Notes under the pieces: model-generated | Told to the model about the DNA's origin: nothing | Databases searched by the model: none | Seen by the model: only the letters and a program-made list of their open reading frames with translations | Source of the DNA: Syntrophomonadaceae bacterium | Lineage (GTDB): Bacteria; Bacillota; DSM-12270; Thermacetogeniales; Thermacetogeniaceae | Length of the DNA stretch: 32,814 bases | Assembly (NCBI GenBank): GCA_012840405.1 | Contig: DULM01000096.1 | Coordinates: 1 to 32,814, forward strand | Reading direction: 5' to 3' | Program-made: the position numbers and the translations under genes | Shown: piece after piece, positions 17,048 to 26,490 of the stretch | Layout: each line of letters starts with the position of its first letter | Numbering within the stretch: position 1 is the first letter of the stretch

Positions 17048-17265
17048 CTTATTGTTAAGTTTTTTTACCCTTTTCAAAATAGTAGTACTAAATAGGAACC
17101 TCCGAAGAGATATTATTGATTCTTTCCTCAGTAGTTGGGGATGGCTTATCTGATGCATTGATAGCATAACTGGCAGAGCAGGAGGCAACTCAGCTTTATC
17201 TGAGATTCGCAGTGGCTTGTTTTTTTAACGGCTATTGACCAACGACTGATAAGGTGGTTTACAGT

Positions 17266-17982
17266 ATGCGCCCAAAACTGATGATCCTATTCGCTGTTAT
17301 TTTGGCACTGCTGGCAGCAGGAGCCAGTTACCTTTATCTGCAGGAGGCGGTAGAACAGGCTGACCAGACGGAAAAAGCTGAAGTAGTGCGTGCTAAAAAA
17401 GATATAGCGGCAGATACCATAATCAGTAGGGAAATGGTGGAAGAGGTAGAGTTGCCTGTCAGTTCTATTCATCCCCAGGCACTGTCATCTCTTGATGAGG
17501 TGGTGGGTAAAATCGCCCGGGATCCGATTATTGCTGGAGAACAAATTCTGGCAAGCAGAATTGTAACACCAGGTGAGACAAAAGAGGGGCTGGTTTACAG
17601 TATTCCACAGGGCAAAAGAGCCTTTACTGTGGCTGTGGATGAGGTGGCTGCAGTGGGCTGGCATCTCCAACCCGGTGATCATGTGGATGTCCTGGGAACT
17701 GTGGAAATGCCGGATACAAATAAGGTCTATTCTGTGGTGGTGGTGCAGAATGTACCTGTTCTCGCTGTAGGGAAGGAAGTGCAAGTGACCAGAGAAGAGG
17801 GAAAAGAGGTAATAATGGAAGTCAAAACCGTTACCCTGTCAGTTTCCCTGCAGGAGGCACAGTCCCTGATGCTGGCTAGTGAAGAGGGAAGTGTGAGGTT
17901 TGCATTGCGCAGCCCAACAGATAAAGGGAAGCAGAAAATTGTCCCCTTTGAGTTGAAGAATATGTTGTCAGCAGGTAGTTGA
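17266..17982 (+). CDS. cpaB: Flp pilus assembly protein CpaB/RcpC (SAF domain)
   Basis: Start ATG 17266 after AAGGTGG SD. VRAKKDIAADTIISREMVEEVELPVSSIHPQAL...GKIARDPIIAGEQILASRIV...RAFTVAVDEVAAVGWHLQPGDHVDVLGT. Confidence 0.9.
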   Translation: MRPKLMILFAVILALLAAGASYLYLQEAVEQADQTEKAEVVRAKKDIAADTIISREMVEEVELPVSSIHPQALSSLDEVVGKIARDPIIAGEQILASRIVTPGETKEGLVYSIPQGKRAFTVAVDEVAAVGWHLQPGDHVDVLGTVEMPDTNKVYSVVVVQNVPVLAVGKEVQVTREEGKEVIMEVKTVTLSVSLQEAQSLMLASEEGSVRFALRSPTDKGKQKIVPFELKNMLSAGS

Positions 17983-18012
17983 GTATGAAGATCATCGATC
18001 AGAAAGATTGGG

Positions 18013-19251
18013 GTGAGTTTGCTGCAAGAAAGCAGGAAAATCCGAGTTTTGATAGTTGATGATGTACCTGATACTTGCGAAAGTGTCAGGTGCCTGCTTA
18101 ATTTCGAGCCCCGTGTTGAGGTGGTTGGAGAAGCCCACAATGGGGAGGAAGCTGTCAGTAAAGCGGAAAAACTGCGGCCTGATGTTATATTGATGGATAT
18201 CAATATGCCTGTGCTGGATGGAATCGCGGCCACTGAAGCCATATCTTGCCGTGTGAGTGGGTGCGCTATTATTATCATGTCTGTCCAGGGTGAGCAGGAA
18301 TATCTGCGTCAGGCAATGTTAGCCGGAGCCAGGGAGTATATCATCAAGCCATTTACCAGTGATGAATTGATTTCCTCCATCTATCGGGTCTATGACCTGG
18401 AGCAAAGAAGGCAGGTCAGTATCCAGGGAATTGCCGGAGAAGAGAAGAGATCAGCTCTGGGACAGGTGGTTACAGTATTCAGCACCAAGGGTGGTGTAGG
18501 GAAATCAACTATCGCTGTCAATCTGGCTGCTTGTCTTTCCCAAGAGTTTGGTTTTTCTGTTGCCCTGGTGGATCTGGACCTGCAGTTTGGAGATGTGGCT
18601 GTGCTGCTGAACATGACACCACGCCAAACCATATCTGATTTGGCTGTAGAGTACAACCAGCTGGATGAGGAACTGCTGGATGCTTACCTGATGCGGCACA
18701 GTTCTGGGGTGCGGGTGCTGGCAGCCCCTGCACGTCCCGAATATGCGGAAATGGTCTCCTCTCATCATGTGGAGAAGGTGATCAAACTGCTGCAGAAATC
18801 CTATGACTATATCATTATCGATACACCGGGAATTTTTACTGATCCCAGTATGGTGGCTTTAGACTATGCCCATCAGATTCTGTTAGTCCTATCTCTGGAT
18901 CTGCCGACACTGAAGAATATCAAACTGGGCCTGGAGGTGTTGGACTCACTGCACCACAGGGATAAGGTGAAAATTGTTCTGAACAGGGCAAATCTTGAGC
19001 TGGGGATAGGCCCGGGAGATGTGGAGAGGAGCCTGGGTGTTTCCCTGTTGTCCCAGTTGCCCAGTGATGGCCGTTTGGTAGTCGGGTCAGTAAATAAAGG
19101 CAAGCCTTTTATCCTGAGCAACCCCCACAGCAGGATCTCTGACAGCCTGCGGCAGTTGGCTCGGGAGGTGGTCAGTACTGGTCAAAAGACGAGATCAGTT
19201 AAGAAGCCCCGGCGTTTTCTTGGGGGGTTGCTGAGCGCACTGACACAATAA
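18013..19251 (+). CDS. cpaE: CpaE/TadZ-like protein: receiver domain fused to MinD-like ATPase
   Basis: N-term IRVLIVDDVPDTCESVRCLL...DVILMDINMPVLDG...YIIKPF; C-term VVTVFSTKGGVGKSTIAVNLAACLSQEFGFSVALVDLDLQFGDVAVLLNM. Confidence 0.92.
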   Translation: MSLLQESRKIRVLIVDDVPDTCESVRCLLNFEPRVEVVGEAHNGEEAVSKAEKLRPDVILMDINMPVLDGIAATEAISCRVSGCAIIIMSVQGEQEYLRQAMLAGAREYIIKPFTSDELISSIYRVYDLEQRRQVSIQGIAGEEKRSALGQVVTVFSTKGGVGKSTIAVNLAACLSQEFGFSVALVDLDLQFGDVAVLLNMTPRQTISDLAVEYNQLDEELLDAYLMRHSSGVRVLAAPARPEYAEMVSSHHVEKVIKLLQKSYDYIIIDTPGIFTDPSMVALDYAHQILLVLSLDLPTLKNIKLGLEVLDSLHHRDKVKIVLNRANLELGIGPGDVERSLGVSLLSQLPSDGRLVVGSVNKGKPFILSNPHSRISDSLRQLAREVVSTGQKTRSVKKPRRFLGGLLSALTQ

Positions 19252-19272
19252 TGACTAAAAAGGGTGATTTCC

Positions 19273-20610
19273 TTGTCGCTTCTTAAACGTTTGCAGGAAG
19301 AAGGAATCACAACTCGGGGAGCAGTGGGTAAAACCGCACCACGGAATGACTCCTATTGGGATCTGAAATTCTCTCTGCACCAGCGGGTGGTAGAAAAACT
19401 GGAGCAGGAGATATCTAGTGATGCAAATAATGCCGAAGAACGGGAGCAGGCAGAGAAAAGAATCAGAGAGATCATCAAAGAACACCTGATGGAAATGGGA
19501 ATAACCCTCCCTAGAACTGAGCAGCAGCAGTTGTTGCAGGAGATGATGGATGAGGTTTTTGATCTGGGCCCCATCAGCCCTCTCCTACGGGACCCTACAG
19601 TGTCTGAGATAATGGTCAATGGCCCCACTCAAGTTTATGTAGAAAGGGATGGGGTATTGGAAAAAACAGAGATGCAGTTCAGGGATGATGCCCATATACT
19701 GAGGGTAATGGAAAAAATAGTGAGCCCACTGGGAAGAAGGATTGACGAATCCTCACCGATGGTCGATGCCCGGCTCAGTGATGGTTCCCGGGTCAATGCC
19801 ATTATACCGCCACTGGCATTAAACGGACCGACCCTCACCATCAGGAAGTTCAGCAAGGACCCCTTCAAGATCGCTGATCTGATCAGATTTGGAACGTTGA
19901 GCGGGGAAATGGCTAAATTTCTTGAAGCATGTGTCAAAGCCCGCCTCAACATTATCGTTTCCGGTGGAACGGGTTCTGGCAAGACCACAACCCTTAATGT
20001 CTTGTCCTCCTTTATCCCAGAGGAGGAGCGGATCATTACTATTGAGGATGCCGCAGAACTGCAGCTGCACCAGAGCCATTGGGTGCGCTTGGAGACCCGC
20101 CCCCCTAATATGGAGGGGAAAGGGGCTGTAACGATCAGGGATCTGGTGCGCAACTCACTGAGGATGCGCCCCGACAGGATCGTGGTTGGAGAGGTGCGCA
20201 GTGGTGAGGCCCTTGATATGCTTCAGGCCATGAACACCGGACATGACGGTTCTTTGACCACCGGCCATGCCAACTCCCCCAGGGATATGCTGTCCCGGTT
20301 GGAAACCATGGTTTTAATGGCAGGGGTGGATCTGCCGGTACGGGCCATCAGGGAACAGATCGCATCTGCAATTGATCTGATTGTTCACCAGAACCGGCTG
20401 CAGGATGGCAGCAGAAAGATAACCCATATCACAGAGGTGCAGGGGATGGAGGGAGACACTATCATCCTTCAGGACCTATTCGTTTTTGAACAAGAGGGTA
20501 TTGAGCGCGGCCAGGTTAAGGGCGGGTTCAAAAGCACGGGAATCAGGCCGCGTTTTCTGTCTAAACTGGAAGCCTCAGGGATCATGCTTCCCCCTGAGAT
20601 CTTTTGGTAA
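19273..20610 (+). CDS. cpaF: Type II/IV secretion ATPase CpaF/TadA
   Basis: ORF 19264..20610. LNIIVSGGTGSGKTTTLNVLSSFIPEEERIITIEDAAELQLHQSHWVRLETRPPN...RPDRIVVGEVRSGEALDMLQAMNTGHDGSLTTGHANSPRDMLSRLE. Confidence 0.95.
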   Translation: MSLLKRLQEEGITTRGAVGKTAPRNDSYWDLKFSLHQRVVEKLEQEISSDANNAEEREQAEKRIREIIKEHLMEMGITLPRTEQQQLLQEMMDEVFDLGPISPLLRDPTVSEIMVNGPTQVYVERDGVLEKTEMQFRDDAHILRVMEKIVSPLGRRIDESSPMVDARLSDGSRVNAIIPPLALNGPTLTIRKFSKDPFKIADLIRFGTLSGEMAKFLEACVKARLNIIVSGGTGSGKTTTLNVLSSFIPEEERIITIEDAAELQLHQSHWVRLETRPPNMEGKGAVTIRDLVRNSLRMRPDRIVVGEVRSGEALDMLQAMNTGHDGSLTTGHANSPRDMLSRLETMVLMAGVDLPVRAIREQIASAIDLIVHQNRLQDGSRKITHITEVQGMEGDTIILQDLFVFEQEGIERGQVKGGFKSTGIRPRFLSKLEASGIMLPPEIFW

Positions 20611-20622
20611 GAGGGTGGCAGC

Positions 20623-21573
20623 ATGACTATGATCCCTGTTCTTATTTTTTTGGCAGTGTTCCTCTTTGTGTTAGGGGTTTATGGACTGCTTTTCGGTGAC
20701 CGGCAGCAGATCCAGGCTCGCCTTATTCGTTTTACCAGACAGCAGGTTGGGGGAAGTGAAGGCAATGCCAGGAGAGAACTGTGGCGATCACTGCTGCGCT
20801 GTGGCGGTAAGCTTTTTACCTCTGTTAAGTTTGCTGATCGAGTGGAAGAAAGGCTGGCCCAGGCGGATATCCCACTGAGGGGTGGGGAATTTCTTTTCCT
20901 GGATCTATCTCTTACTCTGGCTGTTCCTTTTGTTGTGGTTGTTGTAACAGGAAATCTGCGTTTCGCTATTTTATGTGGGCTTCTTGCCTGTATCCTTCCC
21001 TGGCTTTACATCAGCAGCAAGCGGCAGAAGCGCCTAAATCTCTTAAACAGCCAGTTGGCAGATTCTTTGTCAATTATGACCAATGCTCTGCGGGCTGGGT
21101 ACAGTTTTTTGCAGGCTATGGAAATGGTTGCTACGGAGTCCCAGCCTCCATTAGCTGGGGAATATAAACGGGCACTGCGGGAAATGCAGTTGGGAGCACC
21201 GGTGGAGGCTGCTTTGAATAACATGTCACGCCGGGTGGGGAGTGACGACCTGGACCTGGTGATCACCGCCATGCTTACCCAGCGGCAGGTGGGAGGGAAC
21301 CTTGCTGAGGTGCTGGATAATATTGGGGAAACCATCAGGGAGAGGGTCAAAATCAAAGGTGAAATCAAAACTCTCACAGCCCAGGGAAGGATCTCCGGCT
21401 TGATCATCGGACTGCTGCCGGTGTTGTTGGTTGGGCTTCTTCTGGTAATAAACCCCCAATACATAGCTGTTCTGTTCAGTGAGCCTCTGGGGATTGCCCT
21501 TTTGGTGGGGGCGGCGTGTGGTGAGTTATTGGGGGTTCTGCTCATTAAGCGGATTGTAGATATCAAGGTCTAG
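20623..21573 (+). CDS. tadB: TadB-like type II secretion F-family protein
   Basis: LADSLSIMTNALRAGYSFLQAMEMVATESQPPLAGEYKRALREMQLGAPVEAALNNMSRRVGSDDLDLVITAMLTQRQVGGNLAEVLDNIGETIRER. Confidence 0.92.
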   Translation: MTMIPVLIFLAVFLFVLGVYGLLFGDRQQIQARLIRFTRQQVGGSEGNARRELWRSLLRCGGKLFTSVKFADRVEERLAQADIPLRGGEFLFLDLSLTLAVPFVVVVVTGNLRFAILCGLLACILPWLYISSKRQKRLNLLNSQLADSLSIMTNALRAGYSFLQAMEMVATESQPPLAGEYKRALREMQLGAPVEAALNNMSRRVGSDDLDLVITAMLTQRQVGGNLAEVLDNIGETIRERVKIKGEIKTLTAQGRISGLIIGLLPVLLVGLLLVINPQYIAVLFSEPLGIALLVGAACGELLGVLLIKRIVDIKV

Positions 21574-21592
21574 TCTATGACGAGGGGATGTT

Positions 21593-22516
21593 TTGCTGGT
21601 GCTTTATCTGGTTACGGCCTTTGTTTTTGGCAGCTGTTTGCTGCTGCTAACTGGGATTTATCAGTTGATTTTTCGAGATCGGATTTTGATCGCGGGACGG
21701 CTGGCACAACTCCAAAAGAACGAACAAACTACAGTCATGCTGCGGGATGAACTGAAACTACCCCTCTGGCAGAGGATCGGCAAACCATTATTGGGGAAAC
21801 TGACGAACATCTTTACCCGCCGCATGAGCAGTGAAAAGCGAATTTTACTATATAAGCGGCTGCAGGCAGCAGGAAAACCGGGCGGCCTTGATCCAGGTGG
21901 GTTCCGTTTGCTTCAGGGGATCTCTATCCTTTTGCTCACAGGAGGGGCAGCAGCATTAGGCCTTTCCCGGGGGTTGTTGATTAAAGATCTGGCCCTCCTG
22001 CTGATAGCAGGTTTCATCTTTGGGATGCTGTTGCCGGAGTTTTATCTGTCCTCACTGATCAAGAAAAGGAGAGAGGAGGTTAGCTGTTCTCTACCTGATA
22101 TGCTGGATCTTTTGACTGTGAGTGTAGAGGCAGGGTTGGGGTTTGACCTTGCATTGGTCAAAGTGACGGAAAGGTTTCCCGGGGTGCTGTCCCAGGAACT
22201 GGGACGTGTGCTTCAGGAGATGAAATTAGGCAGATCCAGGCGGGAGGCACTGCAGGATATGGCAGAACGAGTTGGTGCTGAGGATTTATCTGCTTTTGTC
22301 ACTTCCTTGGTGCAGGCGGATCAATTGGGTGTGGGCATCGGAAATATCCTGCGAGTGCAGTCAGGGGAAATGCGCCGCAAGCGGCGCCAGCGAGCAGAGG
22401 AGCAGGCGATGAAGGCACCGGTGAAAATGCTTATCCCACTAGTTTTATTTATTTTCCCTGCTCTTTTTGTTGTTTTGCTGGGGCCTGCTTTGATTCAAAT
22501 TATGAAAAACTTATAA
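21593..22516 (+). CDS. tadC: TadC-like type II secretion F-family protein
   Basis: LPDMLDLLTVSVEAGLGFDLALVKVTERFPGVLSQELGRVLQEMKLGRSRREALQDMAERVGAEDLSAFVTSLVQADQLGVGIGNILRVQSGEMRRKRRQRAEEQAMKAPVKMLIPLVLFIFPALFVVLLGPA. Confidence 0.93.
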   Translation: MLVLYLVTAFVFGSCLLLLTGIYQLIFRDRILIAGRLAQLQKNEQTTVMLRDELKLPLWQRIGKPLLGKLTNIFTRRMSSEKRILLYKRLQAAGKPGGLDPGGFRLLQGISILLLTGGAAALGLSRGLLIKDLALLLIAGFIFGMLLPEFYLSSLIKKRREEVSCSLPDMLDLLTVSVEAGLGFDLALVKVTERFPGVLSQELGRVLQEMKLGRSRREALQDMAERVGAEDLSAFVTSLVQADQLGVGIGNILRVQSGEMRRKRRQRAEEQAMKAPVKMLIPLVLFIFPALFVVLLGPALIQIMKNL

Positions 22517-22592
22517 AACAGCGACTATGTTCAATCCCGCAGATTACCATGATGGGTATAATACAAGTGCAGTGGTCAAAGGGGATGTTGCT

Positions 22593-22946
22593 ATGGAGAT
22601 CTACAATATCACACAGGGGGTTGTTCTAGCACAGGAGGTGGAGATCTGTTTCAGCTTTTGGAAGAGGCTCAAGGGGCTCTTAGGGAGGCGGTCCTTCTCT
22701 GTGGGTGAAGGCTTATTATTAAAACCGTGTAAATCTGTTCACTCTTATTTTGTGGGCTTTCCCTTTGATGTGGTTTTTCTCAATGAGGATATGGTGATCG
22801 TTCATATCATGGAATCCATGCCCCCTAATCGCATCAGCCCTATCATCTGGGATGCTGTGTCAGTGCTGGAACTGCCCGCAGGTATAACCCGCTTGAGTGG
22901 AAGCAGGGTGGGGGATCAGCTTTCACTGCGTACTCAGTTTACCTAA
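22593..22946 (+). CDS. DUF192 family protein
   Basis: ORF 22527..22946; likely start ATG 22593. FWKRLKGLLGRRSFSVGEGLLLKPCKSVHSYFVGFPFDVVFLNEDMVIVHI...SVLELPAG. Confidence 0.85.
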   Translation: MEIYNITQGVVLAQEVEICFSFWKRLKGLLGRRSFSVGEGLLLKPCKSVHSYFVGFPFDVVFLNEDMVIVHIMESMPPNRISPIIWDAVSVLELPAGITRLSGSRVGDQLSLRTQFT

Positions 22947-23007
22947 GCTGAACCGGTCAAAATCATAGGTTTCTTTTCCAGATCTTTGCAGGAATTATTG
23001 TTAATAT

Positions 23008-24954
23008 ATGGAATATATAATCATTATGTCCTTTGAGCAGAGCTTATTATTCCAATTATATGCCGCACAGGGTAGAGGGAAATTTCTCTTTTTTCTCTCC
23101 CCTGTTCCTCTTTTTGACTTTAATTACCTCACCAACAAGGATTATGATCGCTTCTTTCCGCTTGTTTCTCCCTTGCCTCTGGGACTTGCAGCATCTATCT
23201 TCGCATCTATCTTCAAGGATCTTTGCAGAACAAACTTTAAAAAAGATCTACCTGATTTGCTTTTGGAAAAGATCCGCCATCTCTGCAAGAGGGAATTGCG
23301 CAGGAGAGCTTTGACCGCAGTTCACGAAGGGAATACTGTTATTCCCGCGGCGGAAATTGCATCTCCACTACACACCCTTCCGGGTGATGAGGAACTCAAT
23401 GAACTAGAATCTCTGCTCAAAGGGCGGCTCCTATCTCTGAGTGAAATTCAGCGCTTTGTTGGTTTTTGGGGCAAAGAGATACTTGTGCGTGCCCTTCAGT
23501 TGCTCTGCCTTGAGGAAAAAGCTGCCCTGCTACCTGCCCTTTATCAGAAAAAAGGGAGTTTAGTCTGCTGTCAGCGCTGTGGGTGGGAGGGGATCCCTGA
23601 TACCCACAACTGTGCACGCTGTGGCAGCAGTGAGTGCTGCAGTTGCCCCGATTGTGGGCTGCTGGGGAGTCTGAGTTTATGTGATCCCCTCTATACGGGG
23701 GTTGATGATAAGGGAGGGTACGGGATCTACTGCAAGCCCTTCTTGCTGGGTGATTCCCTTGCAAAAAGAGCAAAAAGAGCTTCCTTGAGGATAGCCCCTG
23801 CTGTAAAAACCTGCCGCTGGAGGCTGCCAGGGGAGATCAAATTTACACCCCCACAGCAGGCTGCAGTTCAGCATTTGCTAAAGTTCGGCAAAGAGGATAA
23901 ACCTGGTGGAACCTGCCTGGTTTGGGCGGCCTGTGGGGCTGGCAAAACAGAGGTTTCTTTTCCCCTGATCGCTGATATGCTGAAGCAGGGGAAAAGGGTG
24001 CTTTTTGCATCACCCCGCAGGGATGTGATCCTGGAGATCGCTCCCCGTCTGGCTCATGCTTTCGGCAGGGAGCGTATTGCAGCCCTTTATGGGGGAAGCA
24101 GCCTCCCTCGACGGGAAGTCCCACTGCTGGCTGCCACAACACACCAGGTGCTGCGTTTTTATCATAATTTTGATCTGGTGATCCTGGATGAGGGTGATGC
24201 CTATCCCTTTCCTGAAAGCAGGATGCTCCATTACGGGGTTGAAAAGGCCCGCTGCCCTGGAGGAAAGTTGGTTTACCTAACAGCCACCCCCACCTCCTGG
24301 ATGCTGGCCCAGGCCAGGAAAAGCAGGGTTGATGTTATTAAAATCCCTGCCCGCCCCCATGGTTTTCCCCTACCGGTGCCAAAATTCCTGAAGCTTACAC
24401 CTCTACAAAAGACCAGGAGGAGGTATCTGCTCCAGCGGCAAGTCCTTGAAATCACAGCTGAACTGCTTAAAAAGCCCGGCAACCGCATCTTTCTCTTTGT
24501 GCCATCTGTTGCCTTGGCCTCTTTAGTGTGTGAAGCCCTGCGCTCTGCAACAGGCAACTATCCCTTAAAAGACCTAAAACCGGACGGTGTTCAGTGGACC
24601 CATGCCGCTGACAGGGACCGGAAGTTAAAAAGGGAGCGCTTTTTTGCCGGTGAATTTCCTTTACTGGTGACCACAACCATAATGGAACGGGGGGTTACAG
24701 TCCCTAAGGTTAATGTATTGGTTTTGGAGGCCGCCCAAGAGAATATTTTCGATACCTCCACACTGGTGCAAATTGCTGGGCGCTGTGGCCGCAGCCCTGA
24801 TTATCCCACAGGTGAGGTCTGGTTTATCTCTAAGGAAATCAGCAGGTCCATGCGGGAGGCCCGGTCACAGATTATGGGAATGAATAAAGAGGCCCAGCGC
24901 AAAGGTTATCTGCGCAGCGACTGGGAAGAGATGCTTAAGAAAATTGTCTATTAG
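23008..24954 (+). CDS. comFA: ComFA-like late competence DNA helicase
   Basis: Zinc-binding CCQRCGWEGIPDTHNCARCGSSECCSCPDC, then FTPPQQAAVQHLL...CLVWAACGAGKTEVSFPLIADMLKQGKRVLFASPRRDV...LVILDEGDAYPF...VQIAGRCGRSPDYPTGEVWF. Confidence 0.92.
   Translation: MEYIIIMSFEQSLLFQLYAAQGRGKFLFFLSPVPLFDFNYLTNKDYDRFFPLVSPLPLGLAASIFASIFKDLCRTNFKKDLPDLLLEKIRHLCKRELRRRALTAVHEGNTVIPAAEIASPLHTLPGDEELNELESLLKGRLLSLSEIQRFVGFWGKEILVRALQLLCLEEKAALLPALYQKKGSLVCCQRCGWEGIPDTHNCARCGSSECCSCPDCGLLGSLSLCDPLYTGVDDKGGYGIYCKPFLLGDSLAKRAKRASLRIAPAVKTCRWRLPGEIKFTPPQQAAVQHLLKFGKEDKPGGTCLVWAACGAGKTEVSFPLIADMLKQGKRVLFASPRRDVILEIAPRLAHAFGRERIAALYGGSSLPRREVPLLAATTHQVLRFYHNFDLVILDEGDAYPFPESRMLHYGVEKARCPGGKLVYLTATPTSWMLAQARKSRVDVIKIPARPHGFPLPVPKFLKLTPLQKTRRRYLLQRQVLEITAELLKKPGNRIFLFVPSVALASLVCEALRSATGNYPLKDLKPDGVQWTHAADRDRKLKRERFFAGEFPLLVTTTIMERGVTVPKVNVLVLEAAQENIFDTSTLVQIAGRCGRSPDYPTGEVWFISKEISRSMREARSQIMGMNKEAQRKGYLRSDWEEMLKKIVY
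23191..23214 (+). repeat. Perfect 12-bp tandem duplication within comFA
   Basis: GCATCTATCTTC x2, encoding ASIF-ASIF in frame. Confidence 0.9.
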
Positions 24955-24995
24955 TTGTTTTATGGCGTAAAATATGTAATGAGGGGGAGAATTAA

Positions 24996-25757
24996 TTGCT
25001 GTCCGCTATCACAGGACTGAAGGCCCTCATCTTTCCAGAAAGTAAGGGCTGCCCTTTATGTGGGCGCCAGGGAGCTCCCTATCAGATCTGCCGCTTCTGT
25101 TTACAGATGTGGGCTGATCTGGCAGAGGGGCTTGTTCCCTGTACCAAATGCGGCCGCTTCCATTCCGGACAGAAGGGAGAAATGATCTGCTGGGAGTGCC
25201 AGGAAGATGAACCCCAATACATAATGTCCAGGGCTGTAGCACCCTTTGAGGGGCTTGTTAGGGAGGCTGTCCATTACTTCAAGTTCTGCGGGAGGAGAGA
25301 ACTATCCTATCCCTTCGGAGAGTTAATGGCCGCTTTAATTGTTCAGCTATTCCCTTTTCGCACATTCAGTGCTGTAGTGCCTGTACCCCTGCACATCAAC
25401 CGGCTGCGGGAACGGGGTTATAATCAGGCAGCTTTACTTGCCGGGGTGATAGCCAGAATTTTAGAAATCCCTTTACAGGAGGAAGCCCTGCTGCGAATTA
25501 AAGAAACACCAAGCCAGACCTTCCTTTCCAGGCAAGAGCGTGAAGCAAATATGAAAAAAGCCTTTATACCTGGAAAGGATGCCTTGCTGCTGAAAGGTAA
25601 GCGGGTCTTGCTGGTGGACGATGTTTATACTACAGGGGCTACAGTCAAAGAGTGCTGCCAGGTGCTTGCTTCAGCAGGTGTTGGTGAAGTATATGTGGTT
25701 GCTCTGGCTGCTGGTATTGTCAAAGATAAAAAAGATAATAAACCCAAAGAGGTGTAA
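24996..25757 (+). CDS. comFC: ComFC-like phosphoribosyltransferase-domain protein
   Basis: N-terminal zinc-ribbon cysteines (CPLCGRQG...CRFC; CTKCGRF...CWEC), VVPVPLHINRLRERGYNQAALLAGVIA, VLLVDDVYTTGATVKECCQVL. Confidence 0.93.
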   Translation: MLSAITGLKALIFPESKGCPLCGRQGAPYQICRFCLQMWADLAEGLVPCTKCGRFHSGQKGEMICWECQEDEPQYIMSRAVAPFEGLVREAVHYFKFCGRRELSYPFGELMAALIVQLFPFRTFSAVVPVPLHINRLRERGYNQAALLAGVIARILEIPLQEEALLRIKETPSQTFLSRQEREANMKKAFIPGKDALLLKGKRVLLVDDVYTTGATVKECCQVLASAGVGEVYVVALAAGIVKDKKDNKPKEV

Positions 25758-25762
25758 TCTGC

Positions 25763-26407
25763 ATGATTTCAATACTCTTGCTTCTCATGTTGGTGCCGCT
25801 GCTGTTGCTGATGCTCTTTTTTAATGTGGCGACCTTTTCTTTTTCCCGTTTGGGCATGTCCCAAGAAGGGGCGTTTCTGTTTTTAACTGCATCGATCATC
25901 GGCAGTATGATCAATATCCCCCTTTCCCGGCACAGAATACAGGTGTATGAACCCAGGGTACACCCTTTTTCTATGTTCTTTTTTTACTACCCTCCTGTTG
26001 TTCGGGAGCAGGTGATCTACTTAAATGTTGGGGGAGCCGGGCTGCCAGCTGTTTTATCCCTCTATCTTTTGCTGAGCGGCAGGGCGCCTTTGCTGCCTAC
26101 CATATTTGCTCTGCTTGTGGTCACTGTTGTAGCAAAGATGATGGCCCGGCCGAAACCGGGTGTAGGGATTGTGATGCCAGCATTTATTCCTCCCTTAATT
26201 GCTGCCGCAACTGCTCTGATACTGGCACCTTCCGGGTATACTGCACCGGTAGCTTATGTAGCCGGAACCATGGGTACTCTGATTGGGGCTGATCTGCTGA
26301 ACTGGAGAAGTTTCCGTAGTTTGGGTGGGCAGGCGGTAAGCATCGGAGGGGCAGGAATTTTCGATGGCGTTTTTTTGGTGGGAATTATAGCTGCTTTTCT
26401 GGGATAA
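25763..26407 (+). CDS. DUF1614-like membrane protein
   Basis: 214 aa, multiple TM; SIIGSMINIPLSRHRI, YLNVGGAGLPAVLSLYLL, GTLIGADLLNW, GGAGIFDGVFLVGIIAAFL. Confidence 0.8.
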   Translation: MISILLLLMLVPLLLLMLFFNVATFSFSRLGMSQEGAFLFLTASIIGSMINIPLSRHRIQVYEPRVHPFSMFFFYYPPVVREQVIYLNVGGAGLPAVLSLYLLLSGRAPLLPTIFALLVVTVVAKMMARPKPGVGIVMPAFIPPLIAAATALILAPSGYTAPVAYVAGTMGTLIGADLLNWRSFRSLGGQAVSIGGAGIFDGVFLVGIIAAFLG

Positions 26408-26411
26408 ATGC

Positions 26412-26440
26412 TTGTTCGGGTAGATAGATGCTGCTATACT
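26412..26440 (+). promoter_or_regulatory. Sigma-A-like promoter upstream of the yvyF-like gene
   Basis: TTGTTC (26412-26417), 17 nt, TATACT (26435-26440). Confidence 0.55.
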
Positions 26441-26490
26441 GAAAAAGAACAGTAACAGTAAAGAAATCCTGCAAAAATGGGGGGTTATCT

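Noticed and set aside
17727-18278. 183-aa minus-strand ORF across the cpaB/cpaE junction
   Set aside because: Overlaps two well-supported genes on the opposite strand; no motif.
19635-20153. 172-aa minus-strand ORF inside cpaF
   Set aside because: Antisense shadow of a strongly supported coding gene; composition is low-complexity Ser/Arg/Pro-like with no domain and no SD context.
21006-21566. 186-aa minus-strand ORF inside tadB
   Set aside because: Antisense to a clear TadB gene; the translation has no recognisable motif.
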